Shown: positions 51,299 through 59,193 of the stretch, in pieces
Layout of the letters: each line of letters begins with the position of its first letter
Position numbering within the stretch: the stretch's first letter is position 1
Assembly (NCBI GenBank): GCA_036384755.1
Contig: DASVLS010000032.1
Span: 1-64,000 of the forward strand
DNA: 64,000 nucleotides
Reading direction: 5' to 3'
Source: Trinickia sp036384755
GTDB taxonomy: Bacteria > Pseudomonadota > Gammaproteobacteria > Burkholderiales > Burkholderiaceae
Notes under the pieces: generated by a model
Database searches by the model: none
What the model saw: the letters and a program-made list of their open reading frames with translations, nothing else
Told to the model about the DNA's origin: nothing
Program-made: the position numbers and the translations under genes

Positions 51299-52282
51299 AT
51301 GCGACCGGACCTGGAAGTAGTCGAAGTACGCCGCGACGAGTCGTTCAAGGTGTGGTCGCACGGCTATCCGTATCGGACGATCCGTTGGCACTTTCACCCC
51401 GAATACGAGTTGCATCTGATCGTCGCGACGCAGGGCAAGTACTTCGTCGGCGATCACATCGGCACCTTCGCCCCCGGTCACCTCGTCCTGCTGGGGCCGA
51501 ACTTGCCGCACAACTGGGTCAGCGAGGTCCCCGAAGGCGGGACGATCGAGCGTCGCAATCTCGTCATGCAGTTCAGTCAAGACTTCGTGCGCCGCTGCAT
51601 CGACGCCTTTCCGGAGTGCCGCGAGGCGCAAGCGCTGTTCGACGACGCACGCCGCGGCATCGCATTCGATGAAGCGACGAGCGCGGACGTGGCGCCCATC
51701 TTCGAGGCGTTGCTCGACGCGAAAGGCATGCGCCGAACCTCGCTGTTTCTCCTGTTGCTGGACCGCCTTTGCGGCGCCGCCAAGCGCACGCTGCTCGCGA
51801 GCCCCGCGTGCGATCAGGTCAACGCTTCGTCGACGCGGCTGAGCCACGCCCTGTCGTATATCGGCAAAAACCTTGCATCGGATCTGCGCGAATCGGACCT
51901 CGCCCAACTCGCGGGACAAAGCGTCAGCGCGTTTTCGCGCACGTTTCACCGCTATACCGGCATGCCGTTCGTGCAATACGTGAACCGTTTGCGGATCGAA
52001 TCGGCGTGCCAAATGCTGATCGCCGACGAAGCGAACATCACCGAGGTTTGTTTTCAGTCGGGCTTTAACAACGTATCGAACTTCAACCGGCAGTTTCGCG
52101 CGATGAAGCGCATGTCGCCGTCGGAATTTCGCGCCCTGCATCGCTTGAACGCCCGTAGCCGCGACGTCGCGGTGGCGCTCGACGACGAGCGGCCCGCACC
52201 GGGCACGCCGCCGAGCATCGCGCCACACGAGCGGCCCTCGCGCTCCGGCAGGGCGCCGTCGGCCGCCGCGCCGCCAGGCTGA
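51299..52282 (+). CDS. AraC-family regulator of the pentitol operon
   Basis: The 327-residue protein has an N-terminal cupin sensor domain (IRWHFHPEYELHLIVATQG, GDHIGTFAPGHLVLLGPNLPHNW). The C-terminal double helix-turn-helix reads LAGQSVSAFSRTFHRYTGMPFVQYVNRLRIESACQML and ITEVCFQSGFNNVSNFNRQF. A disordered Pro/Ala/Arg tail follows. It lies upstream of and in line with a sugar ABC importer and a pentitol dehydrogenase/kinase pair, so it most probably activates that operon in response to the sugar. I use the ATG at 51299 rather than the frame opening at 51263. Confidence 0.87.
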   Translation: MRPDLEVVEVRRDESFKVWSHGYPYRTIRWHFHPEYELHLIVATQGKYFVGDHIGTFAPGHLVLLGPNLPHNWVSEVPEGGTIERRNLVMQFSQDFVRRCIDAFPECREAQALFDDARRGIAFDEATSADVAPIFEALLDAKGMRRTSLFLLLLDRLCGAAKRTLLASPACDQVNASSTRLSHALSYIGKNLASDLRESDLAQLAGQSVSAFSRTFHRYTGMPFVQYVNRLRIESACQMLIADEANITEVCFQSGFNNVSNFNRQFRAMKRMSPSEFRALHRLNARSRDVAVALDDERPAPGTPPSIAPHERPSRSGRAPSAAAPPG

Positions 52283-52287
52283 CCGCG

Positions 52288-52317
52288 CGTTAGTGCACGT
52301 TAGTGCGCGTTAGTCGC
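52288..52317 (+). repeat. Three 10-bp direct repeats in the pentitol promoter region
   Basis: CGTTAGTGCA, CGTTAGTGCG and CGTTAGTCGC follow head to tail directly after the AraC stop. One-turn spacing makes them candidate AraC-family half-sites. The rest of the 230-bp gap holds no gene, and AAGGAGACGAACG precedes the next start. Confidence 0.6.
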
Positions 52318-52512
52318 AACCCGCTTCGTTGCGTATCGAGTCCATCGTGCCCTTGCGACGCGAGGGCTTCGCTCGACCCTTCGCTCAACCTCTAGCTTCA
52401 TCCACGACAGGGGGACACCGTCCATCGCTTGGCAACGAACTGGGTAACGCTTATCCGCACCTGGACTGCGGCGGCGCCTGCGCCCAAACTTTTCTAACAA
52501 AGGAGACGAACG

Positions 52513-53571
52513 ATGAAGAAACCGACGAAACACGCGATCGGCGCGAGCGCGCTTGCGTTGAGCCTGATCGGCAGTTCCGCGGCGCTGGCGGCGCCGAGCG
52601 GAACGGTGGCCTTCTTGATGCCCGACGAAGCCTCGACGCGCTACGAGCAGCACGACTTCCCCGGCTTCCAAGCCGCGATGAAAAAGCTGTGCCCCGATTG
52701 CAAGCTGCTCTACCAGAATGCCAACGCGAGCGCCGCGCAACAGCAACAGCAGTTCAACTCGGCCATCGCGCAGGGCGCGAAGGTCATCGTGCTCGATCCC
52801 GTCGATTCGACGGCCGCCGCCTCGCTCGTTCACATGGCGCAAAGCCAGGGCATCAAGGTCATCGCCTATGACCGGCCGGTGCCTTCGACGCCTGCCGACT
52901 ACTACGTTTCGTTCGACAACGAAGGCATCGGCAAAGCGATCGCGCAGTCGCTCGTGAAACACATGAAGGATAAGGGCGTGGCGACGGGCAAGGGCGGCGT
53001 GCTCGAAGTCAACGGGTCGCCCACCGACGCCGCCGCGGGGCTCATTCGAAAGGGCATCCATGAAGGTTTGGCGGGCAGCGGCTACAAGACGCTCGCCGAA
53101 TACGACACGCCCGAATGGGCGCCGCCGAAGGCTCAGCAATGGGTCAGCGGACAGATCACGCGCTTCGGTTCGCAGATCGTCGGCGTCGTCGCGGCCAACG
53201 ACGGCACGGCCGGCGGAACGATCGCGGCCTTCAAGGCGGCCGGCGTCAACCCCGTTCCGCCGGTGACCGGCAACGACGCGACGATCGCCGGATTGCAACT
53301 GATCATCTCGGGCGATCAGTACAACACGATCTTGAAGCCCAGCGAAATCGTCGCAGCGGCCGCGGCGAAGGTCGCCGTCGGCTTCTTGTCGGGGCAGGCG
53401 CCCAAGGGAGAGACGACGCTCTTCAACACACCGACGCAGCTCTTCAAACCGGCGGTGATCACGCAGAGCAACCTCAAGGCCGATGTCGTGGACAAGGGCT
53501 TCGCGACCGCCGATCAGCTCTGCACGGGCCGTTATGCCGACGGCTGCAAGAAGCTCGGCATCGCGCACTGA
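52513..53571 (+). CDS. Sugar/pentitol ABC transporter substrate-binding protein
   Basis: The 352-residue periplasmic binding protein of the ribose/xylose cluster (PBP1-like, COG1879 type) has a signal peptide ending at SSAALAAPSG. Two Rossmann-like lobes follow: VAFLMPDEASTRYEQHDFPGFQAAMKK in the first, and VVAANDGTAGGTIAAFKAAG and PVTGNDA in the second. It delivers substrate to the ATPase and permease encoded next. From its neighbours, a ribitol-dehydrogenase-like SDR and an FGGY kinase, the ligand is probably a pentitol such as ribitol. That is inference. Confidence 0.88.
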   Translation: MKKPTKHAIGASALALSLIGSSAALAAPSGTVAFLMPDEASTRYEQHDFPGFQAAMKKLCPDCKLLYQNANASAAQQQQQFNSAIAQGAKVIVLDPVDSTAAASLVHMAQSQGIKVIAYDRPVPSTPADYYVSFDNEGIGKAIAQSLVKHMKDKGVATGKGGVLEVNGSPTDAAAGLIRKGIHEGLAGSGYKTLAEYDTPEWAPPKAQQWVSGQITRFGSQIVGVVAANDGTAGGTIAAFKAAGVNPVPPVTGNDATIAGLQLIISGDQYNTILKPSEIVAAAAAKVAVGFLSGQAPKGETTLFNTPTQLFKPAVITQSNLKADVVDKGFATADQLCTGRYADGCKKLGIAH

Positions 53572-53589
53572 GCCAGTGCGGTGCGGCAC

Positions 53590-53615
53590 GGGGCTCGCCG
53601 CCTGCGGCGAGCCCC
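53590..53615 (+). terminator. Perfect 11-bp hairpin between binding-protein and ATPase genes
   Basis: GGGGCTCGCCG and CGGCGAGCCCC flank a 4-base loop. ATTTTT follows about 13 bp later, not directly. In importers of this type such hairpins usually protect the binding-protein message or partly terminate, giving more binding protein than ATPase. Confidence 0.65.
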
Positions 53616-53639
53616 ACGAAACGAAGAGGGATTTTTCCC

Positions 53640-54455
53640 ATGACTGAAACTCCAAGGACGCGCGCGAAGCCCGGCGAACTCGTGCTCAGCCTGCGCGGAA
53701 TCTCGAAGCACTTCGGCGCGGTCTCCGCGTTGACCGATATCGAGCTCGACGTGCGTGCCGGCGAAGTGGTCGCCTTGGTCGGCGACAACGGCGCCGGCAA
53801 GTCCACGCTCGTGAAGATCCTCGCCGGCGTACATCAGCCGAGCGCCGGCACGATCACGTTCGGCGGCCGGGAAGTCGCATTGTCCGATCCGGGCACGGCG
53901 CTCGATCTCGGCATCGCCACGGTATTCCAAGACCTCGCGCTCTGCGAAAACCTCGATGTCGTGGCGAACATCTTTCTCGGCCGCGAGCTCGCGCCCTGGC
54001 GGCTCGACGAGGTGTCGATGGAAGTGCGCGCCTGGACGCTCTTGAACGAGCTGTCGGCGCGCATCCCCGACGTGCGCGATGTCGTTGCTTCGCTCTCGGG
54101 CGGGCAGCGCCAAACCGTCGCCATTGCGCGCTCGTTGCTGCTCGACCCGAAACTGATCATGCTCGACGAACCGACGGCCGCGCTCGGCGTGGCGCAAACC
54201 GCCGAGGTGCTGAACTTGATCGAACGCGTACGCGACCGCGGCCACGCGGTCATCATGATCAGCCACAACATGGAGGATGTCCGCGCGGTGGCGGATCGAA
54301 TCGTCGTGCTGCGACTGGGCCGCAATAACGGCATCTTCTATCCGGATTCCTCGAACGAATCGCTGGTCGCCGCAATCACCGGCGCAACGGAGAACGCGGT
54401 GTCGCGCCGCGCACAACGGCGTCAAGCCGAGCAGGCGGCCGGAACAAAGGAATGA
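53640..54455 (+). CDS. Sugar ABC transporter ATPase (single domain)
   Basis: The 271-residue ATPase has Walker A GDNGAGKST, signature LSGGQRQ, Walker B LIMLDEP and the switch His in ISHNMEDV. RbsA/XylG proteins usually carry two such domains in about 500 residues. This one has a single domain, as in FrcA-type importers, and must dimerise. Start chosen at the ATG at 53640 behind GAAGAGGGA. The longer open frame upstream overlaps the binding-protein gene and is not real. Its tail is rich in Arg and Gln. Confidence 0.9.
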   Translation: MTETPRTRAKPGELVLSLRGISKHFGAVSALTDIELDVRAGEVVALVGDNGAGKSTLVKILAGVHQPSAGTITFGGREVALSDPGTALDLGIATVFQDLALCENLDVVANIFLGRELAPWRLDEVSMEVRAWTLLNELSARIPDVRDVVASLSGGQRQTVAIARSLLLDPKLIMLDEPTAALGVAQTAEVLNLIERVRDRGHAVIMISHNMEDVRAVADRIVVLRLGRNNGIFYPDSSNESLVAAITGATENAVSRRAQRRQAEQAAGTKE

Positions 54456-54457
54456 CC

Positions 54458-55741
54458 ATGAGCAATCAAACGCAACGCGCAGCGCGGCGCGAAGCAACGG
54501 GCGATGCGCAGCCGCCCAAGCCGCTCGATCGCAGCGACGTCCGCGTCAAGCACGCGAGCGGATTCGGCGGCACCGTCTCGGCTTTCGTGGACCGCGTGCG
54601 CTCGGGCGATGTGGGATCGCTGCCCGTCATCGTGGGCCTCGTCATCATATGGACGGTGTTCACGAGCTTGAACCCGGTCTTTCTGTCGGCCAACAACCTC
54701 GTCAACCTGCTGTTCGATTGCTCCACGGTCGGCGTCATTTCGCTGGGGATCGTCTGCGTGCTGCTCGTCGGTCAGATCGATCTGTCGGTCGGCTCCATGA
54801 GCGGTTTTGCATCGGCGCTCGTCGGCATGCTGTGGGTCGATCACGGCTGGCCCGTGTCGGTCGCCATTTTCGTGGCTGTCGTGGTCGGCGCGCTGCTCGG
54901 TGCGCTGTACGCGCTGCTGTTCAACCGGCTCGGGATGCCGAGCTTCGTTTCGACGCTGGCCGGCTTGCTCGCCGTTCTCGGCATGCAGCTCTACGTGCTC
55001 GGCGCCGCCGGATCGATCAACTTGCCGTATGGCTCGGGCCTCGTGAACCTCGGGCAGCTCGTCGTCATCCCTCCCGCGGCGTCGCATGGTGTCGCGTTGA
55101 TACCGGGCGCCGTCATCCTGCTGCTGGGCTTGCGCACGCGAGCGCGCCGCCACGCGGCCAACTTGTCCGCGGGATCGGTGGGCGGCCTGCTGGCACGCAG
55201 TCTCGCGCTGACCGTGTTCTTGGAAATCGTGGTCGCCTACCTCGATCGAGGACGCGGCGTGCCGCTGATGTTCGGCATTTTCCTGGGCTTGACCATCGTG
55301 ATGGACTACGCCCTCACGCGCACGCGGTGGGGCAGATCGATGAACGCGGTCGGCGGCAATCACGAAGCGGCGCGTCGCGCCGGCATCAAGGTCGGCGCCA
55401 TTTACACCAGCGCGTTCGTGCTCTGCGCGAGCTTTGCCGCGCTCGGCGGCGTGCTGAGCGCCGCGCGCTTGGCTTCGGCCAGTCAGCAAGCCGGTACGGG
55501 CGACGTGAACTTGAACGCCATCGCCGCGGCCGTGATCGGCGGCACCAGTTTGTTCGGCGGACGCGGCAGCGCCTATTCGGCGGTGCTCGGCATCATCGTC
55601 ATTCAATCGATCGCGAGCGGCCTGACGCTGCTGAACCTGTCGTCGTCGCTGCGCTTCATGATCACCGGCGCCGTGCTGGCCATTGCGGTGATCGTCGATT
55701 CGCTCGCCCGGCAGTCCCGTGTTTCGCACGGCCGCGCGTAG
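54458..55741 (+). CDS. Sugar ABC transporter permease
   Basis: The 427-residue membrane protein of the RbsC/XylH family has about ten hydrophobic segments. Conserved markers are LVGQIDLSVGSM, NRLGMPSFVSTLAG and the late GTSLFGGRGSAYSAVLG. It forms the channel for the preceding ATPase and binding protein. The ATG at 54458 lies 6-7 bases after AAAGGA. An ATG at 54452, overlapping the ATPase stop, is too close to that site. The soluble N-terminal tail of about 50 residues is longer than in RbsC. Confidence 0.9.
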   Translation: MSNQTQRAARREATGDAQPPKPLDRSDVRVKHASGFGGTVSAFVDRVRSGDVGSLPVIVGLVIIWTVFTSLNPVFLSANNLVNLLFDCSTVGVISLGIVCVLLVGQIDLSVGSMSGFASALVGMLWVDHGWPVSVAIFVAVVVGALLGALYALLFNRLGMPSFVSTLAGLLAVLGMQLYVLGAAGSINLPYGSGLVNLGQLVVIPPAASHGVALIPGAVILLLGLRTRARRHAANLSAGSVGGLLARSLALTVFLEIVVAYLDRGRGVPLMFGIFLGLTIVMDYALTRTRWGRSMNAVGGNHEAARRAGIKVGAIYTSAFVLCASFAALGGVLSAARLASASQQAGTGDVNLNAIAAAVIGGTSLFGGRGSAYSAVLGIIVIQSIASGLTLLNLSSSLRFMITGAVLAIAVIVDSLARQSRVSHGRA

Positions 55742-55766
55742 ATCTCGTCAATCAGGAGAGCAGTGA

Positions 55767-56495
55767 ATGTCTGAATCGCTGAAAGGAAAGGTCGCCGCCA
55801 TCACCGGTGCGGCATCGGGTATCGGCCTCGCATGCGCGCGCTCGCTGATCGCCGCGGGCGTGCGCGTCGTGTTGATCGATCGAGCGCAAGACCGGCTCGC
55901 CGCATGCTGCACGGAACTCGGCCCGAACGCATTGCCGCTCGTCGCCGATTTGCTGAAGCCCTCGGAGTGCTCCGCGTTGCTGCCGAAGATTCTCGGTCTC
56001 GCCGGCAGCCTCGATATCTTCCATGCCAACGCAGGCGCTTATATCGGCGGCGACGTGACGCAGGGCAACCCCGACGATTGGGACCGCGTGCTCAATCTGA
56101 ACGTGAACGCCGCGTTTCGGTCGGTCCATGCCGTTCTGCCGTATATGGTCGAGCGCAAGGCGGGCGACATCGTCTTCACCAGTTCGATCGCGGGCATCGT
56201 GCCGGTAGTGTGGGAACCGATTTACACTGCGTCCAAGTTCGCGGTTCAGGCTTTCGTTCATACCACGCGGCGTCAGGTGGCCAAGCATGGCGTGCGCGTC
56301 GGCGCGGTGGCGCCCGGGCCGGTCGTCACGGCGCTGCTCGACGATTGGCCCAAGGCCAAGATGGACGAGGCGCTGGCTTCGGGCAGCCTGATGCAGCCCG
56401 AGGAAGTGGCCGACGCCGTGCTCTTCATGCTGACGCGGCCGCGCAACGTTACGATCCGCGATCTCGTGATTCTTCCCAACAACGTCGATCTCTGA
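55767..56495 (+). CDS. rbtD: Ribitol 2-dehydrogenase-like SDR
   Basis: This 242-residue short-chain dehydrogenase has NAD-binding TGAASGIG, structural Asn in NAGAYIGG, and the catalytic Ser in FTSSIAG with YTASK. Characteristic stretches such as LDIFHANAGAYIGG, WEPIYTASKFAVQAFVHTTRRQV and VVTALLDDWPKAKMDEAL closely match the Klebsiella/Enterobacter ribitol 2-dehydrogenase as I remember it. That enzyme oxidises ribitol to D-ribulose with NAD+. Its position between a sugar importer and an FGGY kinase supports the assignment. The symbol is by analogy. Confidence 0.82.
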   Translation: MSESLKGKVAAITGAASGIGLACARSLIAAGVRVVLIDRAQDRLAACCTELGPNALPLVADLLKPSECSALLPKILGLAGSLDIFHANAGAYIGGDVTQGNPDDWDRVLNLNVNAAFRSVHAVLPYMVERKAGDIVFTSSIAGIVPVVWEPIYTASKFAVQAFVHTTRRQVAKHGVRVGAVAPGPVVTALLDDWPKAKMDEALASGSLMQPEEVADAVLFMLTRPRNVTIRDLVILPNNVDL

Positions 56496-56512
56496 TCGAT
56501 CGTGGAGGCGCC

Positions 56513-58078
56513 ATGCAATACGTGATGGGTGTCGACATCGGCACGCAGAGCACGAAAGCGCTGCTCGTCGACCGTAACGGCACGATCGTCGCCAAACATT
56601 CGGCCGCATATCAGCCCGATACGCCGAAGCTGCTTTGGGCCGAGCAATGGCCGCAGGTGTGGTTCGACGCCGTGCTCGAATGCGTCGGAGCCTGCGTCGC
56701 GGCGGCGCGCGAGCAGGGCATCGCAGCATCGGCGATCGGCGCGGTCTGCGTGAGCAGTTTGTACGGGGGATCGGGCATTGCCGTCGACAACGACTTGCGC
56801 CCGTTGCATCCGTGCTTGATTTGGATGGATCGCCGCGCGACGGATCAAGTCGACTGGGTGCGGGAAAACGTGGATTTGGCGCGACTGTACGCCATCACCG
56901 GCAATGGCGTAGACAGTTACTACGGCTTCACCAAGATGCTGTGGCTGCGCGAGAACCGCCCCGACGTCTGGGCTAATACGCGGTACTTTCTTCCCCCGAA
57001 CGCCTATGTCATTTATCTGCTGACGGGCGAGATCGCCGTCGATCACAGTTCGGCGGGCAACATCGGCGGGGTCTACGACTTCACGCGTCGCGATTGGTCC
57101 GACGTCATGCTCGACACGCTCGGCATTCCGGCCACGATGATGCCCGAGCGGCTCGTCGAATCGACGGACGTGGTCGGCGGTTTGCTGTCGCAATGGACGG
57201 AGCGGCTCGGCTTGCCGGCGGGCACGCCGATCGTCGCGGGCGGCGTCGACGCGGCGGTCGCGACGTTCGCCGCCGGCGCCACGCGGGTGGGCCAGCATGT
57301 CGCAATGATCGGCACGAGCATGTGCTGGGGCTACATCAATCAAGCGGTCGATGCGCGGCACGGCCTCATCAGCATGCCGCACGTGTTCAACGGCCGGCGC
57401 GATATGTATGTGTTCGGTGGTGCGATCACGGCGGGAGCATCGGTCACTTGGTTTCGGGAGCAGTTCTGCCATGCCGAGATCGAGGCGGCGCGCGCGTTGC
57501 CGCATGGCGACCCGCACGTGCTGCTCGAAGAAGCGGCCGCTCGCGTGCCGGCCGGTTCCGAGGGCGTCATGTTTCTGCCTTACCTGATGGGCGAGCGCAG
57601 TCCGGTCTGGGATGCCAAAGCGAGCGGCGCCTTCATTGGATTGAATCTCGTGCATACGCGCGCGCATTTGTATCGAGCGGTGCTCGAAGGCGTCGCGTTC
57701 GCGTTGAAGCACAACATCGAAGCGGGCCGCAAGGGCGCGCGGTTTCTCGACGACAAGCTGATCGTCGTTGGCGGGGCCGCGTATTCCGACCTCTGGATGC
57801 AGATCATCGCCGACATCACGGGCTACCCGGTCTATACGATCGAGCAGGAAGTCGAGGCAGCCATGGGCGCGGCGCTATTGGCCGCGATCGGCATATCGCT
57901 CGTTTCCGACGATGTCGCTTGCGGCGGATGGGCGAAGCTCGTCGAGCGGGCGCAACCGAATGCGGATCGCCTTGCGTTGTACGCCGATCGTTTCGAGATT
58001 TATGCCGCCCTTTACCCGGCGCTCAAGCCGCTCATGCACAGGCTGCAGGCAACGCCGGACGCGCCGCCGCGTCACTAG
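56513..58078 (+). CDS. FGGY-family pentulose kinase (ribulokinase/xylulokinase-like)
   Basis: The 521-residue carbohydrate kinase has the N-terminal phosphate loop GVDIGTQSTKALLVD and substrate-domain signatures LIWMDRRATDQ and GYINQAVDARHGL. The C-terminal motifs are GAAYSDLWMQIIADITGYPV and EAAMGAALLAA. It would phosphorylate the ketopentose released by the preceding dehydrogenase, D-ribulose if the substrate is ribitol. GTGGAGGCG precedes the ATG at 56513, 17 bp after the dehydrogenase stop. Family and ATPase fold are clear. The sugar specificity is inferred from context. Confidence 0.87.
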   Translation: MQYVMGVDIGTQSTKALLVDRNGTIVAKHSAAYQPDTPKLLWAEQWPQVWFDAVLECVGACVAAAREQGIAASAIGAVCVSSLYGGSGIAVDNDLRPLHPCLIWMDRRATDQVDWVRENVDLARLYAITGNGVDSYYGFTKMLWLRENRPDVWANTRYFLPPNAYVIYLLTGEIAVDHSSAGNIGGVYDFTRRDWSDVMLDTLGIPATMMPERLVESTDVVGGLLSQWTERLGLPAGTPIVAGGVDAAVATFAAGATRVGQHVAMIGTSMCWGYINQAVDARHGLISMPHVFNGRRDMYVFGGAITAGASVTWFREQFCHAEIEAARALPHGDPHVLLEEAAARVPAGSEGVMFLPYLMGERSPVWDAKASGAFIGLNLVHTRAHLYRAVLEGVAFALKHNIEAGRKGARFLDDKLIVVGGAAYSDLWMQIIADITGYPVYTIEQEVEAAMGAALLAAIGISLVSDDVACGGWAKLVERAQPNADRLALYADRFEIYAALYPALKPLMHRLQATPDAPPRH

Positions 58079-58328
58079 CGTTCAAGACGTCGCGGGCGCG
58101 GCTGGCGATACTGGCCTTCTCGATCTCAATGCGCACGCGGCGCTCACGCACGGAGAACCCGTGCGGTTCGCCGACGTGGTCATTGCCGACGGGCCGCTAT
58201 GCCACCGTCTGACGGTCGCATTGACGCGCGGCGACCTCGATGATGGGGCACGCAAGATCGACCTATCGGCAGCCCTGTTCGAACTGCTCGGAAAAACAGG
58301 GGGCACCGCAATAAAGGCGAAGGGCTAA
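58079..58328 (+). other. Possible 3' gene fragment of unknown family
   Basis: Between the kinase stop and the convergent hydrolase, one plus-strand frame reads as protein-like sequence. It includes LLDLNAHAALTHGEPVRF and ARKIDLSAALFELLGKTGG and ends with a stop at 58326-58328, overlapping the hydrolase end. The only plausible start codon is the GTG at 58161. I do not recognise the family. It could be a decayed gene end or a small protein of about 55 residues. Confidence 0.3.
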
Positions 58329-59185
58329 CCGGCGCCCGTATGGGTCGCGGGGGCTGTTTGCCCCACGAACGCCGCCACCGCATCGTTCAATGCTTCGGGG
58401 GCGTCGCGATGCGGCGAGTGCCCGCCTTCGCGCAATTTGCAAAGCTGTGCGCCGGGCACGGCGTCGGCGATGGCTTCCATCTGCGCCATCGTCCCATAGT
58501 GATCGTCCTCGGCTTGCACCGCGAGCAGCGGGCATTCGATCGTCGCGAGTTCGTCGACGATATTCCACGCCTTGAACGCGGGGGCCAGCCAGATATCGTT
58601 CCAGCCGTAAAACGCGGAATCGACGTCGGCGTGGTAGCGGCTCAGTTTCTTGCGCACGTCGGTCTGCTCGTAAGCAACCTTGGCTTCGGCAATGCTGCGA
58701 ACGCTGATCTCCTCGACGAACACATGAGGTGCGATGACGACGGCGCCTCGCAACGACTGCGGAAATGCGCTCGCATACAAAAGCGCGATGGACCCGCCAT
58801 CGCTGTGTCCGATGAGCCACATGCTTCGGCGTTCGTCTTGGCCGATTGCCAATGCATCGAGCAAGGCAGGCAGGACATCGCGCGCTTGGTGCGACATGAA
58901 ATCGACGGGCCACTTCGCCTCGTGCTCGCGCGGCGTCGAGCGTCCGTATCCGGGCCGAGAATAAACGAGCCCGCGCATGCCGAGCCGATCGCAAAGCTGC
59001 CTCGGCCAGTCGCGCCACATGGCGATCGACCCGAGACCTTCATGCAGGAAGAGCGCGATCGGCGCCTGCGGGCGGCCGGCGGGGATCCACTGATATTCGA
59101 TCGTCAGCGCCCCGCGGTGCTCGTTTGCGGGGAGTGCCGCAAATCGAACCTCGTCGGAAATCGCAGTGGCGGCAGTCGTATTCAT
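58325..59185 (-). CDS. Alpha/beta hydrolase of the benzoyl-CoA (box) cluster
   Basis: The 286-residue alpha/beta-fold hydrolase has oxyanion region FLHEGLGSIAMW, nucleophile motif IGHSDGGSIALL, an acid in VQAEDDHYG and a terminal His in EGGHSPHRD. It lies 8 bp after the benzoate-CoA ligase stop in the same direction, so it belongs to the box operon. It may hydrolyse ester or thioester intermediates, or a benzoate ester feeding the pathway. The ATG at 59185 is chosen because the frame further upstream overlaps the ligase. Substrate unknown. Confidence 0.83.
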   Translation of the reverse strand: MNTTAATAISDEVRFAALPANEHRGALTIEYQWIPAGRPQAPIALFLHEGLGSIAMWRDWPRQLCDRLGMRGLVYSRPGYGRSTPREHEAKWPVDFMSHQARDVLPALLDALAIGQDERRSMWLIGHSDGGSIALLYASAFPQSLRGAVVIAPHVFVEEISVRSIAEAKVAYEQTDVRKKLSRYHADVDSAFYGWNDIWLAPAFKAWNIVDELATIECPLLAVQAEDDHYGTMAQMEAIADAVPGAQLCKLREGGHSPHRDAPEALNDAVAAFVGQTAPATHTGAG

Positions 59186-59193
59186 CGATGACG

